NCBI RefSeq assembly: GCF_000758665.1
Contig: NZ_CP009285.1
Location: 4,836,001 to 4,900,000 of the forward strand
DNA length: 64,000 nucleotides
Direction of reading: 5' to 3'
DNA from: Paenibacillus borealis
Lineage (GTDB): Bacteria; Bacillota; Bacilli; Paenibacillales; Paenibacillaceae
The position numbers and the translations under genes are program-made. The notes beneath the pieces are model-generated. The model saw only the letters and a program-made list of their open reading frames with translations, was not told where the DNA came from and did no database searches. Positions 53,862 to 63,955 of this stretch are shown here, piece by piece. Within the stretch, counting starts at the first letter, position 1. Each line of letters opens with the position of its first letter.

Positions 53862-55310
53862 TTAATACGCTTTGGCGAATACAACTGTATGCTGTGCCGG
53901 CTTACCGCAGCAAATACAAGTCTCTTTCGTTTCGGACGGATTGAACGGAATATTACGGCTGCCTGCGCCTGTTTCTTCCTTAACCTTGGTTTCGCACTCC
54001 TCAGAGCCGCACCAGCCTGCAAGCGCAAAGCCGCGCTTCTCTTCCATGGAATCCTTCATCTGCTCTAAGGTGTCTACAGAGTAGAAATGATCCTCACGGA
54101 ACTTCAGCGCCCGCTCGAACATTTCCTGATGAACCTGCTCCAGCATAGCCTTCACTTCTTCTACCAGATTTTCCTGCTGGATAATCTTCTTCTCTCCGCT
54201 GACCCGGGATACGAGTACGCAGACTCCGTTCTCCATATCACGCGGTCCAAGCTCCAGACGTACAGGTACACCGCGCATTTCGTATTCATTAAACTTCCAG
54301 CCCGGTGTTACATCAGCACGGTCGTCTACACGTACGCGGATTCCGGCACTCTTCAGTTCTGCGAACAGTTCATCCGTGCGTCCGATAACGGCCTCACGGG
54401 TCTTAGGCGGCCCGATTGGAATCATAATGACCTGAGTAGGCGCTACCTTCGGCGGCAAAGCCAGTCCACGGTCATCCCCATGCACCATGATCAGGGAACC
54501 GATCAGACGTGTAGTAGAGCCCCAAGAGGTTGTATGTGCATATTCGAGTACATTATCACGGCTTAAGTACTGGATATCAAAAGCAACGGCGAACTTGGTA
54601 CCCAGATAATGCGAGGTAGCCGCCTGCACAGCCCGTCCATCTTTCATCATCGCTTCAATGGAATAGGTATCCACCGCACCGGCGAAGCGCTCGGATGGTG
54701 TCTTCTGTCCGGTCACCACCGGAATAGCCAGGAAAGTTTCTACGAAATCTCGGTAGTTATCCAGCATCTTCATCGTTTCTTCACGCGCTTCCGTCTCATT
54801 CTCATGAGCGGTATGGCCTTCCTGCCAGAGGAATTCCGTAGTGCGGATGAACGGCAGTGTACGCTTCTCCCAGCGGACAACGTTAGCCCACTGATTGATC
54901 AGCACCGGAAGGTCGCGGTAAGACTGAATCCATTTGGAATACATATGGCCGAACATGGTTTCGGAGGTCGGGCGGATCGCCAGACGTTCTTCCAGCACAT
55001 CACCGCCAGCCTCTGTCACCCAAGGCAGCTCCGGATTGAAGCCTTCAACATGTTCTTTCTCCTTCTGGAAAAAGCTCTCCGGAATAAACAGCGGGAAGTA
55101 GGCATTACGGTGTCCGGTCTCCTTGAGGCGGCGGTTCATCTCCTCCTGGATATGTTCCCAGATCTCGTAGCCATCCGGTTTGAACACAATACAGCCGCGG
55201 ACCGGAGAGTAGTCCATCAGGTCCGCTTTTTTGATCACATCAATATACCAGCGTGAGAAATCTTCGCCCTGCGGCGTGATTTCCGTAACGAACTGCTTAT
55301 CTTTAGCCAT
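53862..55310 (-). CDS. proS: Prolyl-tRNA synthetase, archaeal/eukaryotic-like type
   Basis: 482-residue class II aminoacyl-tRNA synthetase charging tRNA-Pro. Motif 2 region (WEKRTLPFIRTTEFLWQEGHTAHENE) and motif 3 (HGDDRGLALPPKVAP) are clear. It lacks the about 180-residue editing insertion of the bacterial type and has the C-terminal Cys-containing domain (CGSEEC ... CICCGK) and terminal Tyr of the archaeal/eukaryotic type. B. subtilis has the 564-residue bacterial enzyme at this locus. AGGAGG precedes the ATG. No T-box leader was found in the 100-bp gap upstream. Confidence 0.96.
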   Translation of the reverse strand: MAKDKQFVTEITPQGEDFSRWYIDVIKKADLMDYSPVRGCIVFKPDGYEIWEHIQEEMNRRLKETGHRNAYFPLFIPESFFQKEKEHVEGFNPELPWVTEAGGDVLEERLAIRPTSETMFGHMYSKWIQSYRDLPVLINQWANVVRWEKRTLPFIRTTEFLWQEGHTAHENETEAREETMKMLDNYRDFVETFLAIPVVTGQKTPSERFAGAVDTYSIEAMMKDGRAVQAATSHYLGTKFAVAFDIQYLSRDNVLEYAHTTSWGSTTRLIGSLIMVHGDDRGLALPPKVAPTQVIMIPIGPPKTREAVIGRTDELFAELKSAGIRVRVDDRADVTPGWKFNEYEMRGVPVRLELGPRDMENGVCVLVSRVSGEKKIIQQENLVEEVKAMLEQVHQEMFERALKFREDHFYSVDTLEQMKDSMEEKRGFALAGWCGSEECETKVKEETGAGSRNIPFNPSETKETCICCGKPAQHTVVFAKAY

Positions 55311-55333
55311 GTAAAGAAATCCTCCTAAATTCG

Positions 55334-55389
55334 CCCCGCAAAGTGCCGAATAGTCAACGAAGCCAATTCAAGTACTTTGCGGGGACCCC
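55334..55389. repeat. Dispersed imperfect palindrome, copy 4
   Basis: 56 bp, starting CCCCGCAAAGTGCCG and ending ACTTTGCGGGGACCCC. The two arms are perfect 11-base inverted repeats. Lies between rseP and proS. Confidence 0.75.
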
Positions 55390-55412
55390 AAAAGAATGTA
55401 TTGTGTAACGAA

Positions 55413-56687
55413 TCAGCCGCTTATTAGGCGTAAAATATCATTATAAGTAACAGCAATCATCACCAGGAACAGCAGGGCAAACCCTACGAAATGGACCATG
55501 CCTTCACGGCTCGGATCCACCGGCTTACCGCGCAGTGCCTCCACACCAAGGAACACGAGCCTGCTTCCGTCCAGTGCAGGAATCGGCAGCAGATTAAAGA
55601 TTCCGAGGTACAGGCTGAGAATAGCCGCCCAATACGTCAAATACTGAATGCCCTGCTGAGCAATCTGTCCGGTCAGCTGGAAGGTTCCCACAGGTCCCGA
55701 GATATCATCCATATTGAACTTGTTGATCAGCTGCTTGAAGCCGATGAAGATCAGCTTAGTGGTATCCACCATGGCAGTACCTGACTTGGTGATAGTCTCA
55801 CCAACCCCTGCCTTGCGTGTAGGAAGCTCTGGTGTAATCCCGACTTTACCGCCTTCCTCCCCTTCCATACTGCGGGGAATCATAGCTACATTAAGCGTTT
55901 CATCGCCGCGCTGCAGTGTCCATTTCATCTCTTTACCCTTGGACGCGGAGGTGAGCGAGATCATCTTCTGGTAATCCCCGCCGATGGCTTCGCCATTAAC
56001 GGATACCACAATGTCGCCTTTCTGCAGTCCGGCTTCCTGAGCCGGCATACCTTCACTTACATCGCCGATCTTCACATAGGTCGGATTCTCCACCTGGATA
56101 CCGGCCATTTGCAGATGAAGTGCGAACAGCACAAAAGCCAGAATGAAGTTCATCACCGGACCGGCTAAGATCGCCACCGCGCGCTGGCCCACGGTTTTGC
56201 TGCCGAATTGGCGGTCTTTAGGCGCGATCTGCGTCTGCTGGCTGCCCTTAATCATCATCGCCTGCGGATGCACGTCGTAAGTGGTGACTTCACCATCCAC
56301 ATCCAGACGGATCTTCAGCTCATTCTCAAGATCGGTGAACTGCGCTTCACCGCGGATCACATTTCTGCGTGTATCCAGGGAATCCAGGTAAATATTCTTC
56401 ACCTTATTATCCTGGCCCAGTCTAACCGCAATGGTCTGTCCGGGACCGATCTCAATCATTTCCGGATCCTCTCCGGCCATCCGGGCATATCCCCCAAACG
56501 GCAGCAAACGAAGCGTGAACTGGGTTTCACCACGTTTATAAGAAAACAGTTTCGGACCGAAACCGATAGCAAATTCCCTCACAAGAATTCCGGCGCGTTT
56601 GGCAAAATAATAATGTCCCCATTCATGGACAGTCACCAGAACAAAGAACATAAATACCGTCAAAAAAACGACTCTTACCATCTCCAT
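55413..56687 (-). CDS. rseP: Site-2 intramembrane metalloprotease RseP/RasP
   Basis: 424-residue polytopic membrane protease that cleaves anti-sigma factors and signal-peptide remnants. HEWGH zinc motif at residues 21-25 in the first membrane helix, PDZ domain (about 195-270: VSEGMPAQEAGLQKGDIVVSVNG), and the third zinc ligand in NLLPIPALDGSRLV. It has an extra extracytoplasmic insertion before the PDZ domain. The order dxr-rseP-proS is conserved. It could process the anti-sigma factor encoded at 24820, but there is no direct evidence. Confidence 0.96.
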   Translation of the reverse strand: MEMVRVVFLTVFMFFVLVTVHEWGHYYFAKRAGILVREFAIGFGPKLFSYKRGETQFTLRLLPFGGYARMAGEDPEMIEIGPGQTIAVRLGQDNKVKNIYLDSLDTRRNVIRGEAQFTDLENELKIRLDVDGEVTTYDVHPQAMMIKGSQQTQIAPKDRQFGSKTVGQRAVAILAGPVMNFILAFVLFALHLQMAGIQVENPTYVKIGDVSEGMPAQEAGLQKGDIVVSVNGEAIGGDYQKMISLTSASKGKEMKWTLQRGDETLNVAMIPRSMEGEEGGKVGITPELPTRKAGVGETITKSGTAMVDTTKLIFIGFKQLINKFNMDDISGPVGTFQLTGQIAQQGIQYLTYWAAILSLYLGIFNLLPIPALDGSRLVFLGVEALRGKPVDPSREGMVHFVGFALLFLVMIAVTYNDILRLISG

Positions 56688-56837
56688 TACGAAACATTCC
56701 CCCCTTTAGGTGTAAGACCGAAGTATGTCCTCTTAATTTATCATTATTCCAAGGTAAGGCACAAGAGAATCAACAGTCCACCCCTATTTTTCAGGGCACA
56801 GCAATTATTGCCAGCATTCATACTACGCTTGGTAAAG

Positions 56838-57977
56838 TTACAGCACAGCTGCAAGTTCCCGGGTCACCGTATCACAGTGCTGAATCTGCTCCAGATTCGG
56901 ATGAGCCGCGTTCTCATGGCGCTGAAGAACCTCATCAATAATCTCTTCGATCCGTAAAAAGGATATTTCGCCGCGCAGGAACCGGGCAACGGCAACTTCA
57001 TTGGCAGCATTGAAGGCAGTCGGTGCTGTACCTCCAAGTTTGCCGCTGTCAATCGCCATCTTTAGAGCCGGGTAACGTACATAGTCCATTTCACGGAAGT
57101 TGAGGCTGGCTGCTTTGGCCAGCGACAAGCGTTCCGCCGGTGACTGCCAGCGGTCCGGATAGGTAAGCGCATATTGAATCGGAACACGCATATCCGGAGT
57201 CCCCAGCTGGGCAATAACACTGCTGTCGCGGAATTCCACAAAGGAATGAATAATACTCTCCGGATGCAGCAGCACATTAATCTGCTCATAAGGCAGGGCG
57301 AACAGATGGTGCGCTTCTATAACTTCCAGCCCCTTGTTCACCATGGTTGCCGAATCAATCGTGATTTTGGCCCCCATGCTCCAGTTCGGGTGGCGCAGCG
57401 CATCTTCTATAGATACATTCTCAAGCTGCCCGCGGGAATAATCACGGAAAGATCCACCGGAGGCCGTAATGGTAATCGAAGCCACATCTTCACGGTTCTC
57501 GCCGTTCAAGCATTGGAAAATCGCCGAATGCTCACTGTCAACAGGCAGCAGCTTAACACCTTTGCGTCCAGCCAATTCTGTAACCAGGTGTCCGGCGGTA
57601 ACCAGCGTTTCCTTGTTAGCCAGTCCAATATGTCTGCCGGCTTCAATAGCCGCAAGTGTAGACTGCAGGCCCACGCTGCCCACGAGAGCAGTCACAACAG
57701 TCTCCGCGTCACCGCCGGCGGCAATTTCTACAAGACCTTCGTTTCCGCTGTACAGCTCAACACCGGCCGGCAGACTGGACCTGATCTCAGCAGCAAGCTC
57801 CGGTGTGGACACAGAAACGCGGCGCGGATTGAAGCGGCGAACCTGCTCCAGCAGCAGCGCGGTATTGCTGCCCGCAGCAAGCCCGTCCACTTCAAAGGCT
57901 TCCGGGTGCATAGCTACGACATCCAGTGTCTGCGTGCCGATTGAACCCGTTGAGCCGAGAATACTGATTCTTTTCAC
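56838..57977 (-). CDS. dxr: 1-deoxy-D-xylulose-5-phosphate reductoisomerase
   Basis: 379-residue NADPH enzyme of the non-mevalonate isoprenoid pathway. GSTGSIGTQTLDVV (NADPH loop), NKETLVTAG, LPVDSEHSAIFQ and TASGGSFRD, SMGAKITIDSATMVNKGLE are the family signatures. GTG start behind GAAGG. It feeds precursors to UppS, encoded two genes upstream. Confidence 0.98.
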   Translation of the reverse strand: MKRISILGSTGSIGTQTLDVVAMHPEAFEVDGLAAGSNTALLLEQVRRFNPRRVSVSTPELAAEIRSSLPAGVELYSGNEGLVEIAAGGDAETVVTALVGSVGLQSTLAAIEAGRHIGLANKETLVTAGHLVTELAGRKGVKLLPVDSEHSAIFQCLNGENREDVASITITASGGSFRDYSRGQLENVSIEDALRHPNWSMGAKITIDSATMVNKGLEVIEAHHLFALPYEQINVLLHPESIIHSFVEFRDSSVIAQLGTPDMRVPIQYALTYPDRWQSPAERLSLAKAASLNFREMDYVRYPALKMAIDSGKLGGTAPTAFNAANEVAVARFLRGEISFLRIEEIIDEVLQRHENAAHPNLEQIQHCDTVTRELAAVL

Positions 57978-57999
57978 AGTTGAAACCTTCTTCCTGCCG

Positions 58000-58803
58000 T
58001 TAATAGTAAGGCATCAGCATTACGATATGTACGAAAGGAAATACGATAATCCAGCTGTCGCAGCGGTCCAGGATGCCTCCGTGACCAGGCAGCAATGAGC
58101 CTGAATCCTTAATACCGTACACCCGTTTATATGCAGACTGTACAAGATCTCCGAGCTGACCCAGTACTGCGCAGGAAATCCCGATAAGCAATGCGCGTCC
58201 GATCGTCAGCAGATCAGGAACAAATAGGGCAAAAATAATAGAAATCGCAGCAGAGATCAACACTCCGCCAAGAGCACCTTCGATCGTTTTGTTAGGACTG
58301 ATCGCCGGCCAGAGCTTATGCCGCCCGAAGCTTCGGCCGACAAAATACGCTCCGGCATCACTTCCCCAGATGCAGCACAGCAGCAGAAACGTCCAGAACA
58401 GCCCATGTCCATCTCCTGCGCCGCGGGCGGTAGCCATATAGGAGAAGCCCATCCCTATGTATACAATGCCGGTGAACATCAAAGCGGTGATCTTAATATC
58501 CAGCTTGTTCTTGCTGAAGACCGTAACCAGCAGGAATAACAGCATGAGCAGCCAGATTCCCTGCTCCCATGATAATAACTCGGAAGTCCCCAGCAGGTTC
58601 CAGGGGATCATGAAGCATAATACGGATGCATAACCAAGTACAGCAGTCCCTCCGAAGGTTGCTGTACCTGTCATTTTTACAAATTCATAATAGCCGATGA
58701 GGGCCATGGCAGTCAGCAAAAGCTGATACGGCCAGCCTCCCAAAAAGCATAAGCCCAAAAACAAGGCCCCGGCAACAATTCCGGTAATCAATCGCTGCTT
58801 CAA
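58000..58803 (-). CDS. cdsA: Phosphatidate cytidylyltransferase
   Basis: 267-residue multi-spanning enzyme that makes CDP-diacylglycerol from phosphatidate and CTP. The signature SAYKRVYGIKDSGSLLPGHGGILDRCDS is near the C-terminus; about seven to eight membrane helices precede it. TTG start behind GGGAG. Adjacent to uppS and dxr as in other Firmicutes; its product is the substrate of PgsA (10358). Confidence 0.96.
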   Translation of the reverse strand: MKQRLITGIVAGALFLGLCFLGGWPYQLLLTAMALIGYYEFVKMTGTATFGGTAVLGYASVLCFMIPWNLLGTSELLSWEQGIWLLMLLFLLVTVFSKNKLDIKITALMFTGIVYIGMGFSYMATARGAGDGHGLFWTFLLLCCIWGSDAGAYFVGRSFGRHKLWPAISPNKTIEGALGGVLISAAISIIFALFVPDLLTIGRALLIGISCAVLGQLGDLVQSAYKRVYGIKDSGSLLPGHGGILDRCDSWIIVFPFVHIVMLMPYY

Positions 58804-58824
58804 AGATTCCCATCTCCCATCAGG

Positions 58825-59592
58825 CTACTTCAATCCACCATAACGGCGTGTGCGGCGCTGATATTCCGCCACAGCCTGCATCAGATGCGTTTTGTCAAAC
58901 TCGGGCCAATAAACATCTGTAAACCATAATTCACTGTACGCGATCTGCCAAAGCATAAAGTTACTGAGGCGCATTTCACCGCTCGTACGGATCAGCAGGT
59001 CAGGGTCAGGCAGTCCGCCGGATAGGAGTCTGCTGTCTATCAGCTCTGAAGTAATCTCATCAGGTGTCAGAATACCTGCCTGGATATCCTTGCCTAAGCC
59101 GCGCATGCAGTCTTCAATCTCTTTACGTCCACCGTAGTTCAGCGCAAAATTAAGAATAAGTCCGGTATTCCCTTCGGTCCGGGCGACTGCTTCTTCCATC
59201 GCCTTGCGGGTATGGGAAGGCAAAGCCTCGGTATCCCCCATTACACGTACCTGCACATTCTTTTCAATCAGTTCATCCAGTTCAATGGCCAGAAATTCCA
59301 CGGGCAGGCGCATCAGGAAATCAACCTCATCCTTCGGCCGCTTCCAGTTCTCCGTTGAGAAAGCGTACATGGTCAAGAACTCTACTCCCAGATCATTCGC
59401 TGCGATTGTCGCACGTTTGACCGCCTTCATCCCGTTCTGATGACCCACAATACGGGGCAAGCCGCGCCGTTTCGCCCAGCGTCCGTTGCCATCCATAATT
59501 ACAGCTACATGCCGGGGAATATTATCCGGTGAAATCTCGACTGGCTCCTGCCTGTCTTTACGGCTCAGCCATTCTTGAATCCGTTTGATCAT
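58825..59592 (-). CDS. uppS: Undecaprenyl diphosphate synthase (isoprenyl transferase)
   Basis: 255-residue cis-prenyltransferase making the C55 carrier for cell wall synthesis. VAVIMDGNGRWAKRRG (catalytic Asp), GHQNGMKAVKR, YAFSTENWKRP and the C-terminal DLLIRTSGEMRLSNFMLWQIAYSE are diagnostic. The frame opens at 59628, but GGAGG eight bases before ATG 59592 fixes the start. Confidence 0.98.
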   Translation of the reverse strand: MIKRIQEWLSRKDRQEPVEISPDNIPRHVAVIMDGNGRWAKRRGLPRIVGHQNGMKAVKRATIAANDLGVEFLTMYAFSTENWKRPKDEVDFLMRLPVEFLAIELDELIEKNVQVRVMGDTEALPSHTRKAMEEAVARTEGNTGLILNFALNYGGRKEIEDCMRGLGKDIQAGILTPDEITSELIDSRLLSGGLPDPDLLIRTSGEMRLSNFMLWQIAYSELWFTDVYWPEFDKTHLMQAVAEYQRRTRRYGGLK

Positions 59593-59670
59593 TTCCGTTT
59601 CCTCCAAGCTCTTATCAGAAAGAGACAAACCCCACCATAAACGGAGGGGCCTGAAGTCTCTTGAATTTCA

Positions 59671-60224
59671 TTATACTTCCATAATCTCTTTTTCTTTGGA
59701 CAAGAGCACTTTATCGACTTCAGCTATGAACTTATCCGTTGATTTCTGAATATCTTCCTGATGTCCATGTGATTCGTCTTCCGAAATGCCGTTCTTTTCC
59801 ATCTTCTTGATATCATCGTTCGCATCGCGGCGGATGTTACGGATGGCCACCTTCGCTTCTTCTCCGAACTTCTTAGTGAACTTTACAAGCTCACCGCGGC
59901 GTTCTTCAGTAAGCGGCGGGATCGACAAACGGATAATCGTACCGTCATTGGCAGGTGTGATCCCGATATCAGACTTCATAATTGCCCGTTCAATGTCAGA
60001 CATCGATGTTTTGTCCCACGGCTGGATCAGCAGTGTCCGGGAATCCGGTGTGCTGATGTTGGCCAGCTGATTAAGAGGAGTTGGAGCACCGTAGTACTCT
60101 ACTTGAATGCGATCCAGCAGCGACGTCGAAGCACGTCCCGCCCGCAGTGTAGACAGGTCGCGTTTCAGTGACAAAATCGCTTTTTCCATACGCTCTTCGG
60201 CATTTTTCTTCACCGATTGTGGCA

Positions 60225-60225
<1 letters not shown>
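59671..60225 (-). CDS. frr: Ribosome recycling factor
   Basis: 184-residue factor that with EF-G splits the post-termination ribosome. [29 protein letters not shown] and [21 protein letters not shown] are conserved segments. The ATG overlaps the pyrH stop by one base (TAATG), with GGGAG upstream. Standard length. Confidence 0.98.
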
Positions 60226-60971
<746 letters not shown>

Positions 60972-60974
60972 TTA

Positions 60975-61015
60975 CAAAAGACGGAACACTACGTGAAATG
61001 TGTTCCGCTCTTTTG
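60975..61015 (-). terminator. Terminator after tsf
   Basis: CAAAAGA-CGGAACAC/GTGTTCCG-CTCTTTTG arms; the minus strand ends in CTTTTG. Lies 45 bp past the tsf stop. Confidence 0.75.
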
Positions 61016-61060
61016 ATGCTTGCCTTTATTCAGTTCTTATCGCTTCATGCTTTGCAGATA

Positions 61061-61711
61061 TTATTGGTTCACTTGTGCCATTACTTCTTCAACGAAGTTG
61101 TCGACTTTCTTTTCAAGACCTTCACCCAGCTCGAAACGGACAAAGCGGCGGATGGAGATATTTTCGCCAATCGTGCTGATTTTTTCATTCAGCAATTGGG
61201 AGACAGTCTTGTCTGGGTCTTTAACGAAGGACTGCTCAAGCAGGCAATATTCTTCATAGAACTTGCTGATGCGGCCTTCCACCATTTTTTCAACGATTTT
61301 CTCAGGCTTGCCTTCGTTCAGCGCTTGAGCCTTGAGGATTTCTTTTTCTTTCTCTACGTCTGCAGCAGGTACTTCTTCACGGCGAACATACAGCGGATTA
61401 GCTGCAGCGATTTGCATTGCGATGTCGCGGGCAAATTCTTTGAAGGAATCGGTTTTACCTACGAAGTCAGTTTCGCAGTTGATTTCTACCAGAACGCCGA
61501 TACGGCCGCCAGCATGGATGTAAGATTCTACTGTACCTTCAGTAGCAATACGTCCTGCTTTGCTGGCTGCTGCGGACAAACCTTTTTCACGAAGCAATTC
61601 AGCTGCTTTAGTGATATCGTTGTTTGCTTCTTCAAGCGCCTTTTTACAATCGAGCATTCCTGCTCCTGTTCTTTCACGAAGTTCCTTTACTGCTTTTGCA
61701 TCTACTGCCAT
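61061..61711 (-). CDS. tsf: Elongation factor Ts (short form)
   Basis: Nucleotide exchange factor for EF-Tu; 216 residues, clearly shorter than the about 290-residue B. subtilis or E. coli proteins. [24 protein letters not shown] (N-terminal domain) and the [19 protein letters not shown] motif (Asp-Phe that displaces Mg) are intact. The reduction is in the second half of the core, resembling the short Thermus-type. GGAGGG precedes ATG 61711. Downstream of rpsB. Confidence 0.97.
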   Translation of the reverse strand: MAVDAKAVKELRERTGAGMLDCKKALEEANNDITKAAELLREKGLSAAASKAGRIATEGTVESYIHAGGRIGVLVEINCETDFVGKTDSFKEFARDIAMQIAAANPLYVRREEVPAADVEKEKEILKAQALNEGKPEKIVEKMVEGRISKFYEEYCLLEQSFVKDPDKTVSQLLNEKISTIGENISIRRFVRFELGEGLEKKVDNFVEEVMAQVNQ

Positions 61712-61765
61712 TGTTATTCCCTCCAGATAATTGTCGTTGTCATACGGGGGCTCAGGGCCCATTAT

Positions 61766-61801
61766 CCTAAAAAAAGGGCAGTGAGAGGTTATCCACCTGC
61801 C
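61766..61801 (-). terminator. Possible attenuator between rpsB and tsf
   Basis: Imperfect GGCAG-GTG/CAC-TGCC arms are followed on the minus strand by a run of seven T. It could lower tsf relative to rpsB expression. Confidence 0.5.
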
Positions 61802-61846
61802 AACCACCCTTTTCATTTAAGTTCTTGTTTATTTCCCGGATACTAC

Positions 61847-62548
61847 TTAAGCAGTAGTTGTGTCTTCGCCCTGATGAGCTTCAACAACAGCGTCAGCCAT
61901 TTTACCAGTCAAGAGTTTCACGGCACGGATAGCGTCGTCGTTGCCTGGAATTACGTAGTCGATTTCGTCCGGATCGCAGTTAGTATCAACGATAGCTACG
62001 ATTGGAATACCCAATTTGCGAGCTTCTGCTACTGCAATACGCTCTTTACGCGGGTCAATGATGAACAGCGCGCTTGGAAGACCTTTCATGTTCTTGATAC
62101 CGCCCAGGAATTTCTCAAGACGATCTTTCTCTTTGCGGAGAAGGATAACTTCTTTCTTAGGCAATACTGCGAAGGTACCGTCTTCTTCCCAAGCTTCCAA
62201 TTTCTTCAGGCGGTCAATACGCTTCTGAATAGTCTGGAAGTTAGTCAGGGTACCACCCAGCCAACGTTGGTTAATGAAGAACATACCCGAACGTTCAGCT
62301 TCTTCTTTAACGGAATCCTGTGCTTGTTTCTTTGTTCCTACGAATAGGATTGTGCCGTTGTCGCCAGCGACGCTCTTTACAAAGTTGTAAGCTTCCTCTA
62401 CCTTTTTGACTGTTTTCTGCAAGTCAATAATGTAAATTCCGTTTCTTTCAGTGAAGATATAACGATCCATCTTTGGATTCCAACGACGAGTCTGATGACC
62501 GAAGTGTACCCCAGCTTCGAGAAGCTGCTTCATGGAAATTACTGCCAT
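61847..62548 (-). CDS. rpsB: 30S ribosomal protein S2
   Basis: 233-residue small-subunit protein. [62 protein letters not shown] (split here for family positions about 65-105) and [28 protein letters not shown] are conserved. AGGAGG nine bases before ATG 62548 fixes the start. It has its own promoter (62678-62706) and an about 120-nt leader with a hairpin, compatible with S2 autoregulation. Confidence 0.97.
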   Translation of the reverse strand: MAVISMKQLLEAGVHFGHQTRRWNPKMDRYIFTERNGIYIIDLQKTVKKVEEAYNFVKSVAGDNGTILFVGTKKQAQDSVKEEAERSGMFFINQRWLGGTLTNFQTIQKRIDRLKKLEAWEEDGTFAVLPKKEVILLRKEKDRLEKFLGGIKNMKGLPSALFIIDPRKERIAVAEARKLGIPIVAIVDTNCDPDEIDYVIPGNDDAIRAVKLLTGKMADAVVEAHQGEDTTTA

Positions 62549-62677
62549 CTTCACACACCTCCTAATTTTGGTTTATTGTGTGTCTCCTCCGCCGCGCGTC
62601 ATCTTTCTACAAGACTTTCTTCAGAAGAAAGCACCTCTTGTCGAAATCAACCGGCGTGTGTTTTAACACCGTCAATT

Positions 62678-62706
62678 ACTATACCATATTAAAACATTCT
62701 ATGCAA
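62678..62706 (-). promoter_or_regulatory. SigA promoter of rpsB
   Basis: Minus-strand TTGCAT (62706-62701), 17-bp spacer, TATAGT (62683-62678). The following leader contains a CTTTCTTC-TGAA-GAAAG hairpin at about 62610-62635. Confidence 0.8.
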
Positions 62707-62744
62707 CGATTACTGTGAAGTTATAATTTTTTATCAAAAAAAGC

Positions 62745-63380
62745 TTATTTCTTCACAGTGATCAGCTTGTCAATAATAGAATCCATGCTCTCGCCTTTGG
62801 CAAAGCTGTAGCTGCCGTATTGGATAATCTTGTTCACTTTACGGCTGTTCGCCGTCTTAAGAAACTCTGCTTTATCTTGAATGACTCCGGCACCGGCAAG
62901 CACATCAGCCGTTTGAGCGAGAGTAATTCCTGTAGGAATGCGCACAGAGATATCTCCATTGACGGCAACCGCAGGCGCTTCCGGGCTGGCTGGAGCCACA
63001 GCCCCACTGTCTGCAGCACCGCTCTCCGGCTGTACAGGCGCTGACGGCTTGCCGGGAGCTGCTGCAGCACTCGGCTCCACTGCGGCCTTAGGCGTAGCTG
63101 CCGGAGCCGGAGAAGCAGTTGCAGCCTGCTCCGCAGGTGCCGGGGACGACTCGGGTGTTCCTTGAGGAGTTCCTTCCTGGGTGTCTTCTTCCGTGTTGAC
63201 AGTCCCCTCATCAGCAGCCTGCGCATTATCCACCACAGTCAAATTGAGCCTCGCCGCTTCCTTAATCAATTGTTCTTTGGTGAGGGGAGCCGCTCCTCCG
63301 GAGATCATCAGCTGCAGCAGCAGGGCGCCGGCAATGAGCCCGACACCTAAACCGAACATAAAGAACCGGTTCCTGATCAT
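62745..63380 (-). CDS. MltG/YceG-related membrane protein lacking the catalytic domain
   Basis: 211-residue protein with one N-terminal membrane helix (about 8-27), a long Ala/Pro/Glu-rich low-complexity linker (about 55-135) and a C-terminal 65-residue domain (ISVRIPTGITLAQTADVLAGAGVI ... GSYSFAKGESMDSIIDKLI) like the LysM-like N-terminal module of endolytic transglycosylase MltG. The catalytic YceG domain is absent. It overlaps the upstream gene by four bases. A cell-wall-binding or regulatory role is possible but not shown. Confidence 0.78.
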   Translation of the reverse strand: MIRNRFFMFGLGVGLIAGALLLQLMISGGAAPLTKEQLIKEAARLNLTVVDNAQAADEGTVNTEEDTQEGTPQGTPESSPAPAEQAATASPAPAATPKAAVEPSAAAAPGKPSAPVQPESGAADSGAVAPASPEAPAVAVNGDISVRIPTGITLAQTADVLAGAGVIQDKAEFLKTANSRKVNKIIQYGSYSFAKGESMDSIIDKLITVKK

Positions 63381-63955
63381 ACCGATTCCTCCTGATGGGC
63401 CAGCTGCAGAATCAGCTGGACTTCTCCACGCTGGAGACCCGCGGTCTTGGCGATGGAATCTATCGATTTGCCTTGTTCATGCAGTTCGAACAGGCGCGGA
63501 TACCGCAGCTTTATGGAGCTGACCGGCTTTGGCTTGGCAGGCGGGGTATCAGCTTCCGCCGCAGGAGCTGCAGCAGGACTCTCCGCAGGCCGGACAGCTG
63601 AGGGCTCCCTTGTGAAGGTTGCGGCAAGCTGAAGCAGGCCTTTTTCCTCAGCCGTCAGCCGGGCATCCAGAAGCAGCAGGCTATTACTAAGCTCAGTCAC
63701 CTGCTCACGCAGTCCGCCAATCTCTTCCTGCAGGGCTGCTTTATTGCTCTGCGACTGCGCTTTGATACTGCCGACCAGCTGAAGCAGTTCCGTATTCTCA
63801 TGTTCGATATCCGCCATATACAGCTCCAGAGCAGCCTCCGTCTCCTTCAGGCTCTTCTTCTCTTCCGAGTCTTCCTTGCCAGCCTTTGCCGGCAGTCTCA
63901 GGGCATAAACGATAGCGACAGCGCCTACCAGCACGATATATACCCATGGGTCCAA
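63377..63955 (-). CDS. Membrane-anchored coiled-coil protein at the swrB position
   Basis: About 192 residues: an N-terminal membrane helix (about 4-20), a long coiled coil (about 30-115), a Pro/Ala linker, and a C-terminal helix-turn-helix-like segment (YPRLFELHEQGKSIDSIAKTAGLQRGEVQLILQLA). The frame is open to 63976, but AAAGGAG nine bases before TTG 63955 favours that start. In B. subtilis swrB (flagellar assembly, swarming) sits between sigD and rpsB with similar topology, so this may be its counterpart; sequence similarity is not obvious. Only 45 bp remain upstream. Confidence 0.78.
   Translation of the reverse strand: MDPWVYIVLVGAVAIVYALRLPAKAGKEDSEEKKSLKETEAALELYMADIEHENTELLQLVGSIKAQSQSNKAALQEEIGGLREQVTELSNSLLLLDARLTAEEKGLLQLAATFTREPSAVRPAESPAAAPAAEADTPPAKPKPVSSIKLRYPRLFELHEQGKSIDSIAKTAGLQRGEVQLILQLAHQEESV

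Noticed and set aside
55311..55412. T-box leader for proS
   Set aside because: Only about 100 bp, mostly the dispersed palindrome; no T-box sequence or specifier stem visible.
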